NCBI GenBank assembly: GCA_000648925.1 | Contig: JFHF01000022.1 | Coordinates: 55,098-119,097 of the forward strand | Direction of reading: 5' to 3' | DNA from: Caballeronia jiangsuensis | Lineage (GTDB): Bacteria; Pseudomonadota; Gammaproteobacteria; Burkholderiales; Burkholderiaceae | Length of the DNA stretch: 64,000 bases | In this document: piece by piece, positions 18,262 through 26,834 of the stretch | Layout of the letters: each line of letters begins with the position of its first letter | Position numbering within the stretch: position 1 is the stretch's first letter | Notes under the pieces: generated by a model | What the model was told of the DNA's origin: nothing | The model's input: the letters and a program-made list of their open reading frames with translations, nothing else | Databases searched by the model: none | Made by a program: the position numbers and the translations under genes

Positions 18262-18867
18262 TCGCCGGATCCCGTATTCGCGGTGGTCTATTAGCACTGC
18301 CCCTGTGCGGGGCGGCAGTCACTTTCTTTGCTGCTGCAAAGAAAGTAACCAAAGAAACAGCTTCTCACCGCCCGCGGTCACACGCAGTTTGGCCATGCTT
18401 GCCAGCCACCGGCGGCACTCGCCTAAGTGTCGCCCTCACAGGCCCAATCGGGCTTGGCTCGCGCACGGTCTGACGCACCAAACGTTTTGGCGCGCTGGTT
18501 CAGCACCAAAGAGCTTCGGCACAGCGCTACGCGCTGCCGTTGGGTATGCAAAGGAAACCATCGAGGGAGCTTACGCAAACTCGATTGACCCATCGGCCGC
18601 GAAGCGGGCTGGAGCCATTTGGTGCTGAACCAGTCAGTGGTGTGGTGCGATATGTCAGACCGTGCGCGATCCAAGCCCTTGTCTGCTTGCGGGGGCACTC
18701 GCTACTGCCGGGCCATTAGGCCAATCGCCTGTGCCGCGGCCGGTGTGAAGTGCTTAGGCTGGGGATAGCTGTTTCTTTGGTTACTTTCTTTGCAGCAGCA
18801 AAGAAAGTGACTGCCGCCCCGCACAGGGGCAACGCTAATAGACCAACACGAAACCGGGATCCGGCGA
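18262..18867. repeat. 606-bp non-coding element with 100-bp terminal inverted repeats (complete copy)
   Basis: The ends 18262-18361 and 18768-18867 are inverted copies with 6 differences in 100 bases. Each arm contains two local hairpins: GCCCC-TGTGC-GGGGC and the 11-bp stem ACTTTCTTTGC-TGCT-GCAAAGAAAGT. Two further nested inverted pairs lie inside: 18450-18474 with 18654-18678 (24 of 25), and 18496-18510 with 18618-18632 (perfect 15). The whole could fold into one very long branched hairpin. There is no transposase or credible reading frame. A second, direct-oriented copy starts at 63646. It lies between the convergent eutC and sigma-54 regulator genes, where it may end both transcripts. Confidence 0.85.
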
Positions 18868-18887
18868 CGAGCGCGCTAAAGCCGCAA

Positions 18888-20750
18888 TCAAACCCGCAAC
18901 TTGCGATACAACGTCGTACGCGATATGCCGAGCGCCCGCGCCGTCGCCGACACATTACCCCCATGCGCCTTGAGCGCCGCAGCCACAGCGCTCGCTTCGA
19001 TATCGACAAGACGCGCACCGCCAGCGGCCAGCGATACATCGTCGATCTGAACCCGCTCCCCGAACTCATCGAGAAAATCATGCGGCAGATGCTCGAGGCC
19101 GATCCGCGTATCGTGATCGTTGAGCATGGCCGACGCGGTGCGCAGCACATTGCTCAACTGCCGAAAGTTGCCCGGCCACGGATGCCGCGCGAAGAGCGCG
19201 AGCACATCGTCATCGATGCCCACGATGCGGCCCGCAAACCGCTCCTGACGCAGCATCTTGTCGACGACCTCACGCAGGTCCGTCCGCTCGGCGAGCGGCG
19301 GCAGCGTCACCGAAAGGCCATTGATGCGGTAGTACAGATCCTCGCGAAACGTCCCTTGCGCAACGCACTCCCGCAACTTGCGATTGCTCGCGCAGACGAG
19401 CGTGAAATCGACCGGCACCGCGCGCGCCGCGCCAAGCGGCTCGACGACGCGCTCCTGCAACACGCGCAGCAGACGGCTTTGCATCGCGAGCGGCATATCG
19501 CCGATTTCATCGAGGAAGAGCGTGCCGCCATTCGCCTGCATGATCTTGCCGGTCGCACCGCGCTTCGACGCGCCCGTGAACGCGCCCTGCGTATAGCCGA
19601 AGAGTTCCGATTCGATCAGCGTCTCCGGCAACGACGCGCAGTTCACCGCGACGAACGGCCCCGCGCGACGCGGTGAATCGCTGTGAATCGCGCGCGCGAG
19701 CATCTCCTTGCCCGCGCCCGTTTCCCCGCCGATCAGAATGGCGATGTTCTTGCCGATGACCTTGCGCACGCGCGCGACGATGTCGTTCATCTGCGCATCG
19801 CCGGTACAGAGATCGGCGAGGCTCGACGCGGCTTGCTCGCGCACGGCGATCGCGGTCGCCGGGTGCGCCACATTCGACGCCGGACGCGCATGAAATTCGA
19901 CGTTCGCGAACACCGCGACGCCGCTGTGAAGTTCGAGCCGGCACGGCGCTTCACCCGCGCACGCGATGAGCGCGTCGACGCGCTCGCCGAACAGCGCTTC
20001 GAGCGTCTGCGAACGCAGACGCCCCAGTTCGAGCCCGAGCTGGAATTGCGCGCTGCGGTTCGCGCACAAGAGACGGCCGTCGAGATCGAAGACGGCGAGG
20101 CCTTCCATCAACGTGCCGATGAACTCCGGCCGGCTGTGAAAACGGATGCGCAGCCCGTCGCCGAACGCGCTCGCGATCAGGCGGTTCTCGATCATCTGCC
20201 CGGACATCTTCACGAGCGCCATCGTGTGCTGGTGATAGCCGCGGCGGTCGCCGGTGACATCGAGCACGCCGGAGAGATTGCCGTTCGGATCCAGGATCGG
20301 CACGCTCGAACACGAGAGGAAATGATTGGCGCGCAAGTAGTGCTGGTCGCCATGCACGGTGACGGCGGTGCGCTCGGCGATCGTCGTGCCGATAGCGTTG
20401 GTGCCCTGATGCGCCTCGCTCCACAGCGCGCCCGCCCGCAGCGCGACTTTTTCGGCGCGCGCGAGGAAATCGTCGTCGCCGAGCGAATGGAGGATGAGAC
20501 CGCTCGCGTCCGTCAGCGCGATCATGCTGTGCGTGTTGGCGATCTGCGCGTACAGCGTTTCCATCACCGGCAGCGCGTGCGCGAAGAGCGCGCGGCTTTC
20601 ACCGAGCTTGACGGCGAGTTCCGCGCCCGACAGCACGGCGTAATCCGGGCGCATCGTCTCGAACAGGCCGAACGTGGCCGATCGCTCGTGCGAATGACGG
20701 ATGACGTCGTGTTGCGTAGGCTGCAAGGCCGCGCCGATGGCATGCTGCAT
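18888..20750 (-). CDS. Sigma-54-dependent activator, AcoR type (GAF-AAA-Fis)
   Basis: This 620-residue enhancer-binding protein has an N-terminal GAF-like sensor (about 60-200), a PAS-like stretch (about 205-290), an AAA+ domain (about 315-545) and a C-terminal Fis-type helix-turn-helix. The AAA+ domain has Walker A GGETGAGKE (341-349), the sigma-54 contact loop GAFTGA (389-394) and Walker B LFLDEIGDMP (411-420). The last 24 residues hold GISRTTLYRKLRV. A strong GGAGGGGG site precedes the ATG. It is convergent with eutBC. In Pseudomonas aeruginosa an AcoR-like activator (EatR) governs ethanolamine use, so an equivalent role is plausible but unproven; acetoin genes are not present. Confidence 0.88.
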   Translation of the reverse strand: MQHAIGAALQPTQHDVIRHSHERSATFGLFETMRPDYAVLSGAELAVKLGESRALFAHALPVMETLYAQIANTHSMIALTDASGLILHSLGDDDFLARAEKVALRAGALWSEAHQGTNAIGTTIAERTAVTVHGDQHYLRANHFLSCSSVPILDPNGNLSGVLDVTGDRRGYHQHTMALVKMSGQMIENRLIASAFGDGLRIRFHSRPEFIGTLMEGLAVFDLDGRLLCANRSAQFQLGLELGRLRSQTLEALFGERVDALIACAGEAPCRLELHSGVAVFANVEFHARPASNVAHPATAIAVREQAASSLADLCTGDAQMNDIVARVRKVIGKNIAILIGGETGAGKEMLARAIHSDSPRRAGPFVAVNCASLPETLIESELFGYTQGAFTGASKRGATGKIMQANGGTLFLDEIGDMPLAMQSRLLRVLQERVVEPLGAARAVPVDFTLVCASNRKLRECVAQGTFREDLYYRINGLSVTLPPLAERTDLREVVDKMLRQERFAGRIVGIDDDVLALFARHPWPGNFRQLSNVLRTASAMLNDHDTRIGLEHLPHDFLDEFGERVQIDDVSLAAGGARLVDIEASAVAAALKAHGGNVSATARALGISRTTLYRKLRV

Positions 20751-20867
20751 CGCCCCCTCCTTTTCGGTTCACTGTCGCCAGCGTGTCTCTCGCGGCAATG
20801 TAACACCGTCGCGGCGCGCGGGTCGATCCGAGGAAGCACGCGGATGACCCCGCGGCGCCTCCCGGCA

Positions 20868-21041
20868 CTACAGCACGAGCGAGCCTGCCGTGATCGCGAT
20901 GACGAGGAACACGACGAACAGGATCAGGAAGATGAAGAAGCAGATCTTGGCGATGCCCGCCGCGCCGGATGACACGCGGGTAAAGCCGAAGAGGCCGGCA
21001 ACGACGGAAATGATCGCGAACAAAATGGCAAGCTTGAGCAT
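20868..21041 (-). CDS. DUF1328 (YtjA-type) small membrane protein
   Basis: This 57-residue protein, almost all hydrophobic, has two transmembrane helices: MLKLAILFAIISVVAGLFGF and then AKICFFIFLILFVVFLVIAI. This matches the DUF1328/YtjA family in length and sequence. The family is widespread and often stress-induced, but its function is unknown. The ATG at 21041 fits the family start; an upstream start at 21080 would add a polar leader. Confidence 0.85.
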   Translation of the reverse strand: MLKLAILFAIISVVAGLFGFTRVSSGAAGIAKICFFIFLILFVVFLVIAITAGSLVL

Positions 21042-21145
21042 GGCGGGTCCGGTTTTTGTTGAGCTGACTTGTGCATGCAAGGCGCGTGCCGCGCCGATCG
21101 AAGGTGACGGTTCGATCAGACCGTTAGTTGCGAACTAACCGTAAG

Positions 21146-21169
21146 AAAAACGGGCAGCGAACTGCCCGC
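21146..21169 (-). terminator. Terminator of the OpgC-like gene
   Basis: On the minus strand GCGGGCAG-TTCG-CTGCCCGT, an 8-bp stem capped by a stable UUCG tetraloop, is followed by TTTTCTT. It lies 15 bases after the stop codon of the OpgC-like gene. Confidence 0.8.
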
Positions 21170-21183
21170 TCCGAAAGCGTCTT

Positions 21184-22338
21184 TTAGCGCCCCCGATTGT
21201 CGGCGGCTGCCGCCACAGTCGCGCGTGCCGCGGCAGGCACGGCCGCCGGCGAAGGCTGACGCGCGCCGAGCCAGGTCGAAACCCGCCGATGCGCATGCGG
21301 CACGGCGAGCAGCGCGCCGATCGCGATGGCATCGGCGGCAAGTCCGGCCGGTACGTTGACGAGACCGTCGGTCAACGTGAACAGAATCGAATCGACGACG
21401 AGCGAAATCACCGTGCCCGCGACGAACGAAACCATGCCGTCACGCCCCAGCGCGCCGACCCACGGCAGCCGCTGCGCCACGGCCTTGACGACACCGTAGC
21501 GCGCCAGATTTGCGGCGATCCACGCGATGGCGAGGAAATTGATCACGCGCGGTCCGGCCAGATCGCGCTTGAAGGCGCTATCCAGAACAGGCGGCAGCAC
21601 GAGCAGCTTGTAGTACGCCATGCCCGCGATCAACGCGACCGCGCCCGCGCTCACGATCCAGCCGAAGCGGTTCGCACTGACTCGCTGGTAAACCGGCTGA
21701 CAGCGCGCCAGCACGCCGAGCACGAACATCAATTGCCACGCGGCGGGATTGAAGTCCCAGAGGTTGTCATCGACGGACGGCATGAATTCGCCGATCTGCG
21801 ACGCAAAAGCCCACAGCGCGAGGCTCAGCCCCAGCAGCAGCCAGGGCTTGCTGCGCGCGAGCGGCAGCATGAGCGGCACGGCGAGCGCGAAGAGCGCGTA
21901 CATCGGCAGGACGGCGGCAAGATACGGCTGGCGTTCGAACGTGAGAATCTGCGTGATCGACGAAAGCGGCTGCGACGTCATACTGTCGAGGTCATGCAGC
22001 GCGAGATTCGGCGCGTGACCAAAAAAGGGCCGCAGCAGGAAGGTTGCGGCGAGCATCAGCGCAGCGGTGACGAGGAACGCGCGATAAAGCTCGAACGCGC
22101 GTTTGAGAAAGCGCACTCGCGCCGCGCTTTCCGAGCGGCGTGCCGCGAGCGACACATACGCCGTCGCCGTGGCGAAACCGCCGAGGAACACGAATACTTC
22201 GGCGGCGTCGTTCAGCGCAAACGAATGAAGCGTGAAGCGCGACACCATGCTCCCGCCGATATGATCGACGACGATGATAAGCAGCACCAGTCCCCGGAAG
22301 AAGTCCAGCTCGACGAGACGTTGTGATTTTCCCTGCAT
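21184..22338 (-). CDS. OpgC-domain integral membrane protein (acyltransferase-like)
   Basis: This 384-residue protein has ten or so transmembrane helices and an N-terminal LDFFRGLVLLIIVVDHIGGS motif typical of the OpgC_C family. In Rhodobacter, OpgC succinylates osmoregulated periplasmic glucans. More generally the fold transfers acyl groups across the inner membrane. The ATG at 22338 (MQGKSQRLVELDF) is chosen over a start at 22401 because the added leader is arginine-rich and unconserved. An Ala/Pro-rich tail of about 35 residues follows the last helix. No glucan biosynthesis gene is adjacent. Confidence 0.8.
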   Translation of the reverse strand: MQGKSQRLVELDFFRGLVLLIIVVDHIGGSMVSRFTLHSFALNDAAEVFVFLGGFATATAYVSLAARRSESAARVRFLKRAFELYRAFLVTAALMLAATFLLRPFFGHAPNLALHDLDSMTSQPLSSITQILTFERQPYLAAVLPMYALFALAVPLMLPLARSKPWLLLGLSLALWAFASQIGEFMPSVDDNLWDFNPAAWQLMFVLGVLARCQPVYQRVSANRFGWIVSAGAVALIAGMAYYKLLVLPPVLDSAFKRDLAGPRVINFLAIAWIAANLARYGVVKAVAQRLPWVGALGRDGMVSFVAGTVISLVVDSILFTLTDGLVNVPAGLAADAIAIGALLAVPHAHRRVSTWLGARQPSPAAVPAAARATVAAAADNRGR

Positions 22339-22624
22339 GCGGATTCGGTTCGGTGTCCTGCGGCGACAGGCGGTTGGACGGCGGCCACGGACGCGCGGCA
22401 CGAAAGCACAGGAGTTTACCCGTAATGCGGCAGCGCATCATCAGATCAAGCGCAAATAAACGTTTAATTTCCGGTATTTGTGACCGATATGCCGATGCTG
22501 ACTTGCGATGCGCAGCATGTGCCCATCCGAGGGATTCGATTCACATGAAGTTTTCAAGTTCCTTTCATTATCCACGGCGATCAGGCTAATATCTCGCCCT
22601 CTCCTGTCGAATCATTCCCGGACC

Positions 22625-23389
22625 ATGGACTATCTCGTCGCCCTCATCACCGATCCCGCCGCCTGGGCCGCGCTCGCAACACTCGTCGTCATGGAAGTCG
22701 TGCTCGGCATCGACAACCTGATCTTCATTTCAATCCTGACCAACAAGCTGCCCCCGGCGCACCGGGAGCACACGCAGCGCATCGGCATCGCGCTCGCGCT
22801 CATCATGCGGCTCGGCCTGCTCGGCACGGTCGCGCTGATCGTGCGCCTCACGACGCCCATCTTCGAAGCTTTCGGCCACGGCTTTTCATGGCGCGATCTG
22901 ATCCTGATCGCGGGCGGCGTGTTTCTCGTGTGGAAAGCGACGACCGAAATCCGCCACCATGTCACGCACGACGCCGACGGCTCCGCCGGTGCCGAATCGG
23001 GCAAGTCGCTGACGCCGCTATCGGCGATCGGACAGATCCTGCTGCTCGATCTCGTGTTTTCCATCGACAGCATCGTGACGGCGGTCGGCATGACCGAGCA
23101 CATTCCGATCATGTTTGTCGCGGTGATCGCCGCCGTGACCGTGATGCTGTTTGCAGCAGGCCCGCTGTCGCGCTTCATCGAGCGCAATCCGACGATCGTG
23201 ATGCTCGCGCTCGGCTTCCTGCTCGTGATCGGGATGACGCTGATCGCCGAAGGGTTCGGCACGCATGTGCCGAAGGGCTACATCTACGCGGCGATGGCGT
23301 TCTCGGCGCTGGTCGAGGGGCTGAACATGCTGGCGCGGCGCGCGAAGGGCCGAAAGGCAAGCGCGGCAAGTGTTTCCGGCAAGCACTGA
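22625..23389 (+). CDS. TerC-family membrane protein (YgdQ-like)
   Basis: This 254-residue protein has seven transmembrane helices. The duplicated family motifs VVLGIDNLIFISIL near residue 22 and LLDLVFSIDSIVTAVGM near residue 140 carry the membrane-embedded aspartates characteristic of TerC/Alx/YgdQ. Several TerC proteins export Mn2+ or assist metalation of secreted enzymes. This short form, without CBS domains, is usually named YgdQ and is uncharacterised. A long hairpin follows the gene. Confidence 0.87.
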   Translation: MDYLVALITDPAAWAALATLVVMEVVLGIDNLIFISILTNKLPPAHREHTQRIGIALALIMRLGLLGTVALIVRLTTPIFEAFGHGFSWRDLILIAGGVFLVWKATTEIRHHVTHDADGSAGAESGKSLTPLSAIGQILLLDLVFSIDSIVTAVGMTEHIPIMFVAVIAAVTVMLFAAGPLSRFIERNPTIVMLALGFLLVIGMTLIAEGFGTHVPKGYIYAAMAFSALVEGLNMLARRAKGRKASAASVSGKH

Positions 23390-23400
23390 CCGGCAATGAA

Positions 23401-23437
23401 GACCGTTTGACGCGTGTCTTTTATGCGTCAAACGGTC
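23401..23437. terminator. 13-bp hairpin between the convergent TerC and alkyl-sulfatase genes
   Basis: GACCGTTTGACGC (23401-23413) pairs perfectly with GCGTCAAACGGTC (23425-23437) across an 11-base loop. No T-run follows on either strand, so it is either an imperfect bidirectional terminator or a 3'-end stabiliser. Confidence 0.5.
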
Positions 23438-23492
23438 GGTCATGCGGCATGACTTCGATCCCTGAACAACCCGTGATTCGGGCAGGCCTCGC

Positions 23493-25457
23493 TCAAGGCT
23501 CCGCGATCGTGAACCAGAAGTCGAACTTGTCGAAATTGCCCAGCATGTCCTTGAATTTCGCCTTGTCTCCGTCGATGGTCACGTCGCCGCTTTCCGCGAG
23601 ATTGCCCAGCTTGAGTTTGCCGAGCGCTATGTCATCGAGTGTCGAGCGATTCAGGGTGACGGTGCCATCCACTTTATCGAGTTGCTTGTCCTTGCTGTAA
23701 TTCATTACGCCGTTCTTTACCGTCAGGACATACTGCGCGTTGATGTCGGGGAATTTCAGGTTGTACACATAAGACTTGTCACCGACTCTCGGTCCGTTCA
23801 GATGAATGGCGAGAAAATCGAGGAACATATCCGTGGTCATGCCACGAATGATGTCGGGGGAACTGGTATTGGGCGTCGCCATTTTCTTGACGCCGCCGCG
23901 CAGTTCTTGCGCGCCGGACAGATAGAAGTTGCGCGCCGGACCCGATTCGGCCTGATAACCCAATTGCTCCAGCGCGTCCGCTTCGATATTGCGCGCCGCC
24001 TGATTCTTCGGCTGCGCGAACACCACTTTATTCGCTACCGTCGCCGCCCACCGATAGTCGCCCTTGGCATATGCCGCCCTGGCCGTCGCGATCATTTTGT
24101 CCGCGCCGACCATCTCGACATATCGCTTCGCCTCTTCGACAGGCGGTAACGGATTGAAGTCGGCCGGATTGCCGTCCCAGAATCCCAGATAAAGCTGATA
24201 CGTAGCGCGGACGTTATGTTTCAGATCGCCATAGTAGCCGCGGTTATAAAACTCTTTCGCCAGACTATCCGGCAACACGAACTGTTCGGCGATCTCGTTC
24301 ATCGTCAGGCCCTGATTGGCCATGCGCAGCGTTTGATCGTTGATGTATTTGTACAGGTCGCGTTGCTTTTCCAGATGTTCGACAACGCGGCCGTTACCCC
24401 ATTGCGGCCAATGATGACTGCCAAATGAAACCACCGCGTCGCCGCCCCATAAGTCGATTGTCTGATCCAGCGTACTCGACCATTTCTGAGCGCTGCGCAC
24501 CTTCGCGCCGCGCAGCGTCAGGATATTGTGGAGCGTGTGATTCGCATCCTCGGCGAGACAGATCGCCTTGAATTGCGGGAAGTAGAACAACATCTCGGCG
24601 GGCGCTTCGGTGCCGGGCGCCATCTGAAAGACGACATCGATGCCATCGACCGTCAGTTTTTCACCTGTCTTATCGATAATCTTGGTCGGCTCGAACAGGG
24701 TAATCGTGCCGGCCGCCGTGGTCAGCCCAAGGCCGCCGCCGACATTGCCTTCCGGGTCCTTCGGCAACAGATTGCCGTACATGTACGACGCGCGCCGGCT
24801 CATCACGTTGCCGGCGAACACGTTTTCGCTTACCGCCTCTTCCATGAAGCCATCCGGCGCAATCACCGGCACTTTGCCGGCGCGCGCATCCTTCTCATCC
24901 ACTATCGCCCGAATGCCCGCGAAGTGATCGACGTGCGAGTGCGTGAAAATCACCGCGCTGACCGGCAGATTCTCGACCTTGCTATTGATCAGGTCGAGGG
25001 CGGCTTTCGCGGTTTCCGTGGACGTGAGCGGATCGATCACGACCCAGCCAGTCTTGCCGCGAATGAACGTCATGTTGGCAAGATCGATATTGCGCACCTG
25101 ATAGATGCCATCGACCACCTTGAACAGACCGCGAATCGCGAGCAGTTGCGATTGCCTCCAGAGGCTCGGATTCACCGACGCGGGAGCAGGTCCGCTTTGC
25201 TTCAGAAAATCATATTGAGAGAGATCGATAACCGTGTTGCCGGCGCTCCCCTTGACGACCGGATTCGGAAGATCGGCGATGAACCCGTGGCGAGCATCAT
25301 CGAAATCCTGCGTATTCGAAAACGGCAAATAATCGGCTATTGCCTGATTGGCCTTTCGAGTCGCATCGGTGGCAGGATTCGGCGCCGCATTACCGACGCT
25401 AATGCAGGCCAGAGTCAGAACCGCGCAAGCAATTTTCTTACGAGATGGTACAGACAT
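23493..25457 (-). CDS. Secreted class III (metallo-beta-lactamase type) alkyl sulfatase, SdsA1-like
   Basis: This 654-residue zinc hydrolase splits long-chain alkyl sulfates (such as dodecyl sulfate) to alcohol and sulfate. A Sec signal peptide spans residues 1-24. The metallo-beta-lactamase motif THSHVDHFAG is at 172-181 (His173, His175, Asp177, His178). AEDANHTLHNI and FGSHHWPQWG further on complete the metal site and dimer region. The last 120 residues form an SCP2-like domain thought to hold the alkyl chain. The ATG at 25457 matches the signal peptide; the 41-residue upstream extension is rejected. GC content is slightly lower than its neighbours. No alcohol dehydrogenase or regulator is adjacent. 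Confidence 0.88.
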   Translation of the reverse strand: MSVPSRKKIACAVLTLACISVGNAAPNPATDATRKANQAIADYLPFSNTQDFDDARHGFIADLPNPVVKGSAGNTVIDLSQYDFLKQSGPAPASVNPSLWRQSQLLAIRGLFKVVDGIYQVRNIDLANMTFIRGKTGWVVIDPLTSTETAKAALDLINSKVENLPVSAVIFTHSHVDHFAGIRAIVDEKDARAGKVPVIAPDGFMEEAVSENVFAGNVMSRRASYMYGNLLPKDPEGNVGGGLGLTTAAGTITLFEPTKIIDKTGEKLTVDGIDVVFQMAPGTEAPAEMLFYFPQFKAICLAEDANHTLHNILTLRGAKVRSAQKWSSTLDQTIDLWGGDAVVSFGSHHWPQWGNGRVVEHLEKQRDLYKYINDQTLRMANQGLTMNEIAEQFVLPDSLAKEFYNRGYYGDLKHNVRATYQLYLGFWDGNPADFNPLPPVEEAKRYVEMVGADKMIATARAAYAKGDYRWAATVANKVVFAQPKNQAARNIEADALEQLGYQAESGPARNFYLSGAQELRGGVKKMATPNTSSPDIIRGMTTDMFLDFLAIHLNGPRVGDKSYVYNLKFPDINAQYVLTVKNGVMNYSKDKQLDKVDGTVTLNRSTLDDIALGKLKLGNLAESGDVTIDGDKAKFKDMLGNFDKFDFWFTIAEP

Positions 25458-25564
25458 GCGTTTATCTCCGGTCGCGAAGCTCAGCGGAAACGTATCCGAC
25501 GCCTCAATGGAAAAAACTGACTGATTCGCCGTCATTGCCGCAGCAATTGAATCGGACTCAGCCC

Positions 25565-25687
25565 ATGCCAACCATGACAAGCGATATCACAAAAGTGCCG
25601 GCAGTATTCAGTCTCGCGCTCGCGTGCGCGGGCATGTGGACGACCTTAATCGCGGCAGCTTTGACGGGGATAGACCGGGCGCGCTAA
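25565..25687 (+). CDS. Possible small membrane peptide
   Basis: This 40-residue reading frame starts MPTMTSDITKVPAVFSLALA and has one hydrophobic stretch (about residues 11-34) and a basic end. It sits in the space between the divergently placed alkyl sulfatase start and the end of the DUF4186 gene. No strong ribosome site is seen and no family is recognised. It may be a real short membrane peptide or chance. Confidence 0.25.
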   Translation: MPTMTSDITKVPAVFSLALACAGMWTTLIAAALTGIDRAR

Positions 25688-25696
25688 AAAAACACG

Positions 25697-26101
25697 TCAG
25701 AAAGGCAATTCCCGTTGTGGATTGTCGGGCGCGGCGGCATTCGCGGCCGGCAGCGGTTGCGCGCGCAGCCAGCGCGCGATCGCATCGACGACATGTTGCC
25801 GCTCGGCGTCGTCGAGCGCCTTGCCTGCCGCGATGCCGTGCCATTTGGCCAGACACGAACGGCAGCACGTGGCCGTCGCGTGTTGCGCGATGAACACCGG
25901 ATGCCCGCGAAACGGCGTCTGCTTGCCGTCGTTCAAGGGCGATGGCGGCGCGAGCCGCTTGCCGATCAGTTCATGCGCCTGCGCGATCACCGTATCGACG
26001 CCCTTCTCGCGCAGATATTTCCCCTCGCGCACGCCGAGCGCGAAGCGCCGCCGGAATGCCGATTTCGCGAGCGCATCGAACACGGTGTCGAGGTCGCGCA
26101 T
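25697..26101 (-). CDS. DUF4186 protein, last gene of the cobL-cobK-cobM operon
   Basis: This 134-residue DUF4186 protein has the family motif ATCCRSCLAKWHGI near residue 90, a Cys-Cys-x-x-Cys cluster followed by His that could bind a metal. The ATG at 26101 lies 7 bases after the cobM stop, so it is probably translated with cobM. The function of the family is unknown. Its placement suggests a role linked to cobalamin or simply read-through expression. Confidence 0.75.
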   Translation of the reverse strand: MRDLDTVFDALAKSAFRRRFALGVREGKYLREKGVDTVIAQAHELIGKRLAPPSPLNDGKQTPFRGHPVFIAQHATATCCRSCLAKWHGIAAGKALDDAERQHVVDAIARWLRAQPLPAANAAAPDNPQRELPF

Positions 26102-26108
26102 CGTGCGA

Positions 26109-26834
26109 TCAGTCCTTCGCGTAGAGCGTCGAATCCGCGAAGCCATCGGCGGTCAGCACGCGACCGACGATGATCATCGCCGTGCGCTCCATGCCCGCCG
26201 CGCGCACTTTCGACGCAATCTCCGCGAGCGTTCCCTCGATGCGCGTCTCGTCCGGCCAGCTCGCGCGAAACACGACCGCCACCGGGCAATCCGCGCCGTA
26301 GTGCGGCACCAGATCCGCGACGATGCGCTCGATATGCCGCACGCCGAGATGAATCGCGAGCGTCGCGCGATGACGCGCGAGATCGGCGAGGCTTTCGCCT
26401 TCCGGCATCGATGTTTTCGTCGCGTAGCGCGTGAGGATGACCGTCTGCGAGATGCCCGGCAGCGTCAGTTCCCGCTTCAGCGCCGCCGCCGATGCCGCCG
26501 CCGCCGTCACGCCCGGCACGACTTCGTAGGGAATCGCGAGCGCGTCGAGCCTGCGGATCTGCTCGCCGATCGCGCCGTAGAGCGACGGATCGCCCGAATG
26601 CACGCGCGCCACGTCCTGCCCGTTCGCGTGCGCGTCCTGTAAAAGCGCGACGATGGCGTCGAGATCGAGCTCGGCCGTGTCGATGCACTTCGTCGCGCGA
26701 TGCCCGTCGAGCACGGCCTTCGGCACGAGCGAGCCCGCGTAGAGAATCACGGGACACGCGCGGATGAGCCGCTGTCCCTTGACGGTGATGAGTTCGGGAT
26801 CGCCCGGTCCGGCGCCGATGAAATAGATCGTCAT
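26109..26834 (-). CDS. cobM: Precorrin-4 C11-methyltransferase
   Basis: CobM methylates C11 of precorrin-4 with S-adenosylmethionine to give precorrin-5. The 241-residue tetrapyrrole methylase has the N-terminal GAGPGDPELITVKG motif, YAGSLVP typical of CobM/CbiF, HSGDPSLYGAIGEQ in the middle, and VVPGVTAAAASAAAL. The ATG overlaps the cobK stop by ATGA. Together with cobK and cobL it forms a leftward operon. Confidence 0.93.
   Translation of the reverse strand: MTIYFIGAGPGDPELITVKGQRLIRACPVILYAGSLVPKAVLDGHRATKCIDTAELDLDAIVALLQDAHANGQDVARVHSGDPSLYGAIGEQIRRLDALAIPYEVVPGVTAAAASAAALKRELTLPGISQTVILTRYATKTSMPEGESLADLARHRATLAIHLGVRHIERIVADLVPHYGADCPVAVVFRASWPDETRIEGTLAEIASKVRAAGMERTAMIIVGRVLTADGFADSTLYAKD

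Noticed and set aside
18192..18698. Short frames inside the repeat element, some containing VTFFAAAKKVTKET
   Set aside because: The same peptide arises from both repeat arms and from the second copy; it reflects the conserved hairpin DNA, not a protein.
18262..18867. CRISPR array or insertion sequence
   Set aside because: Repeats are inverted rather than regularly spaced direct repeats, and no transposase is encoded.
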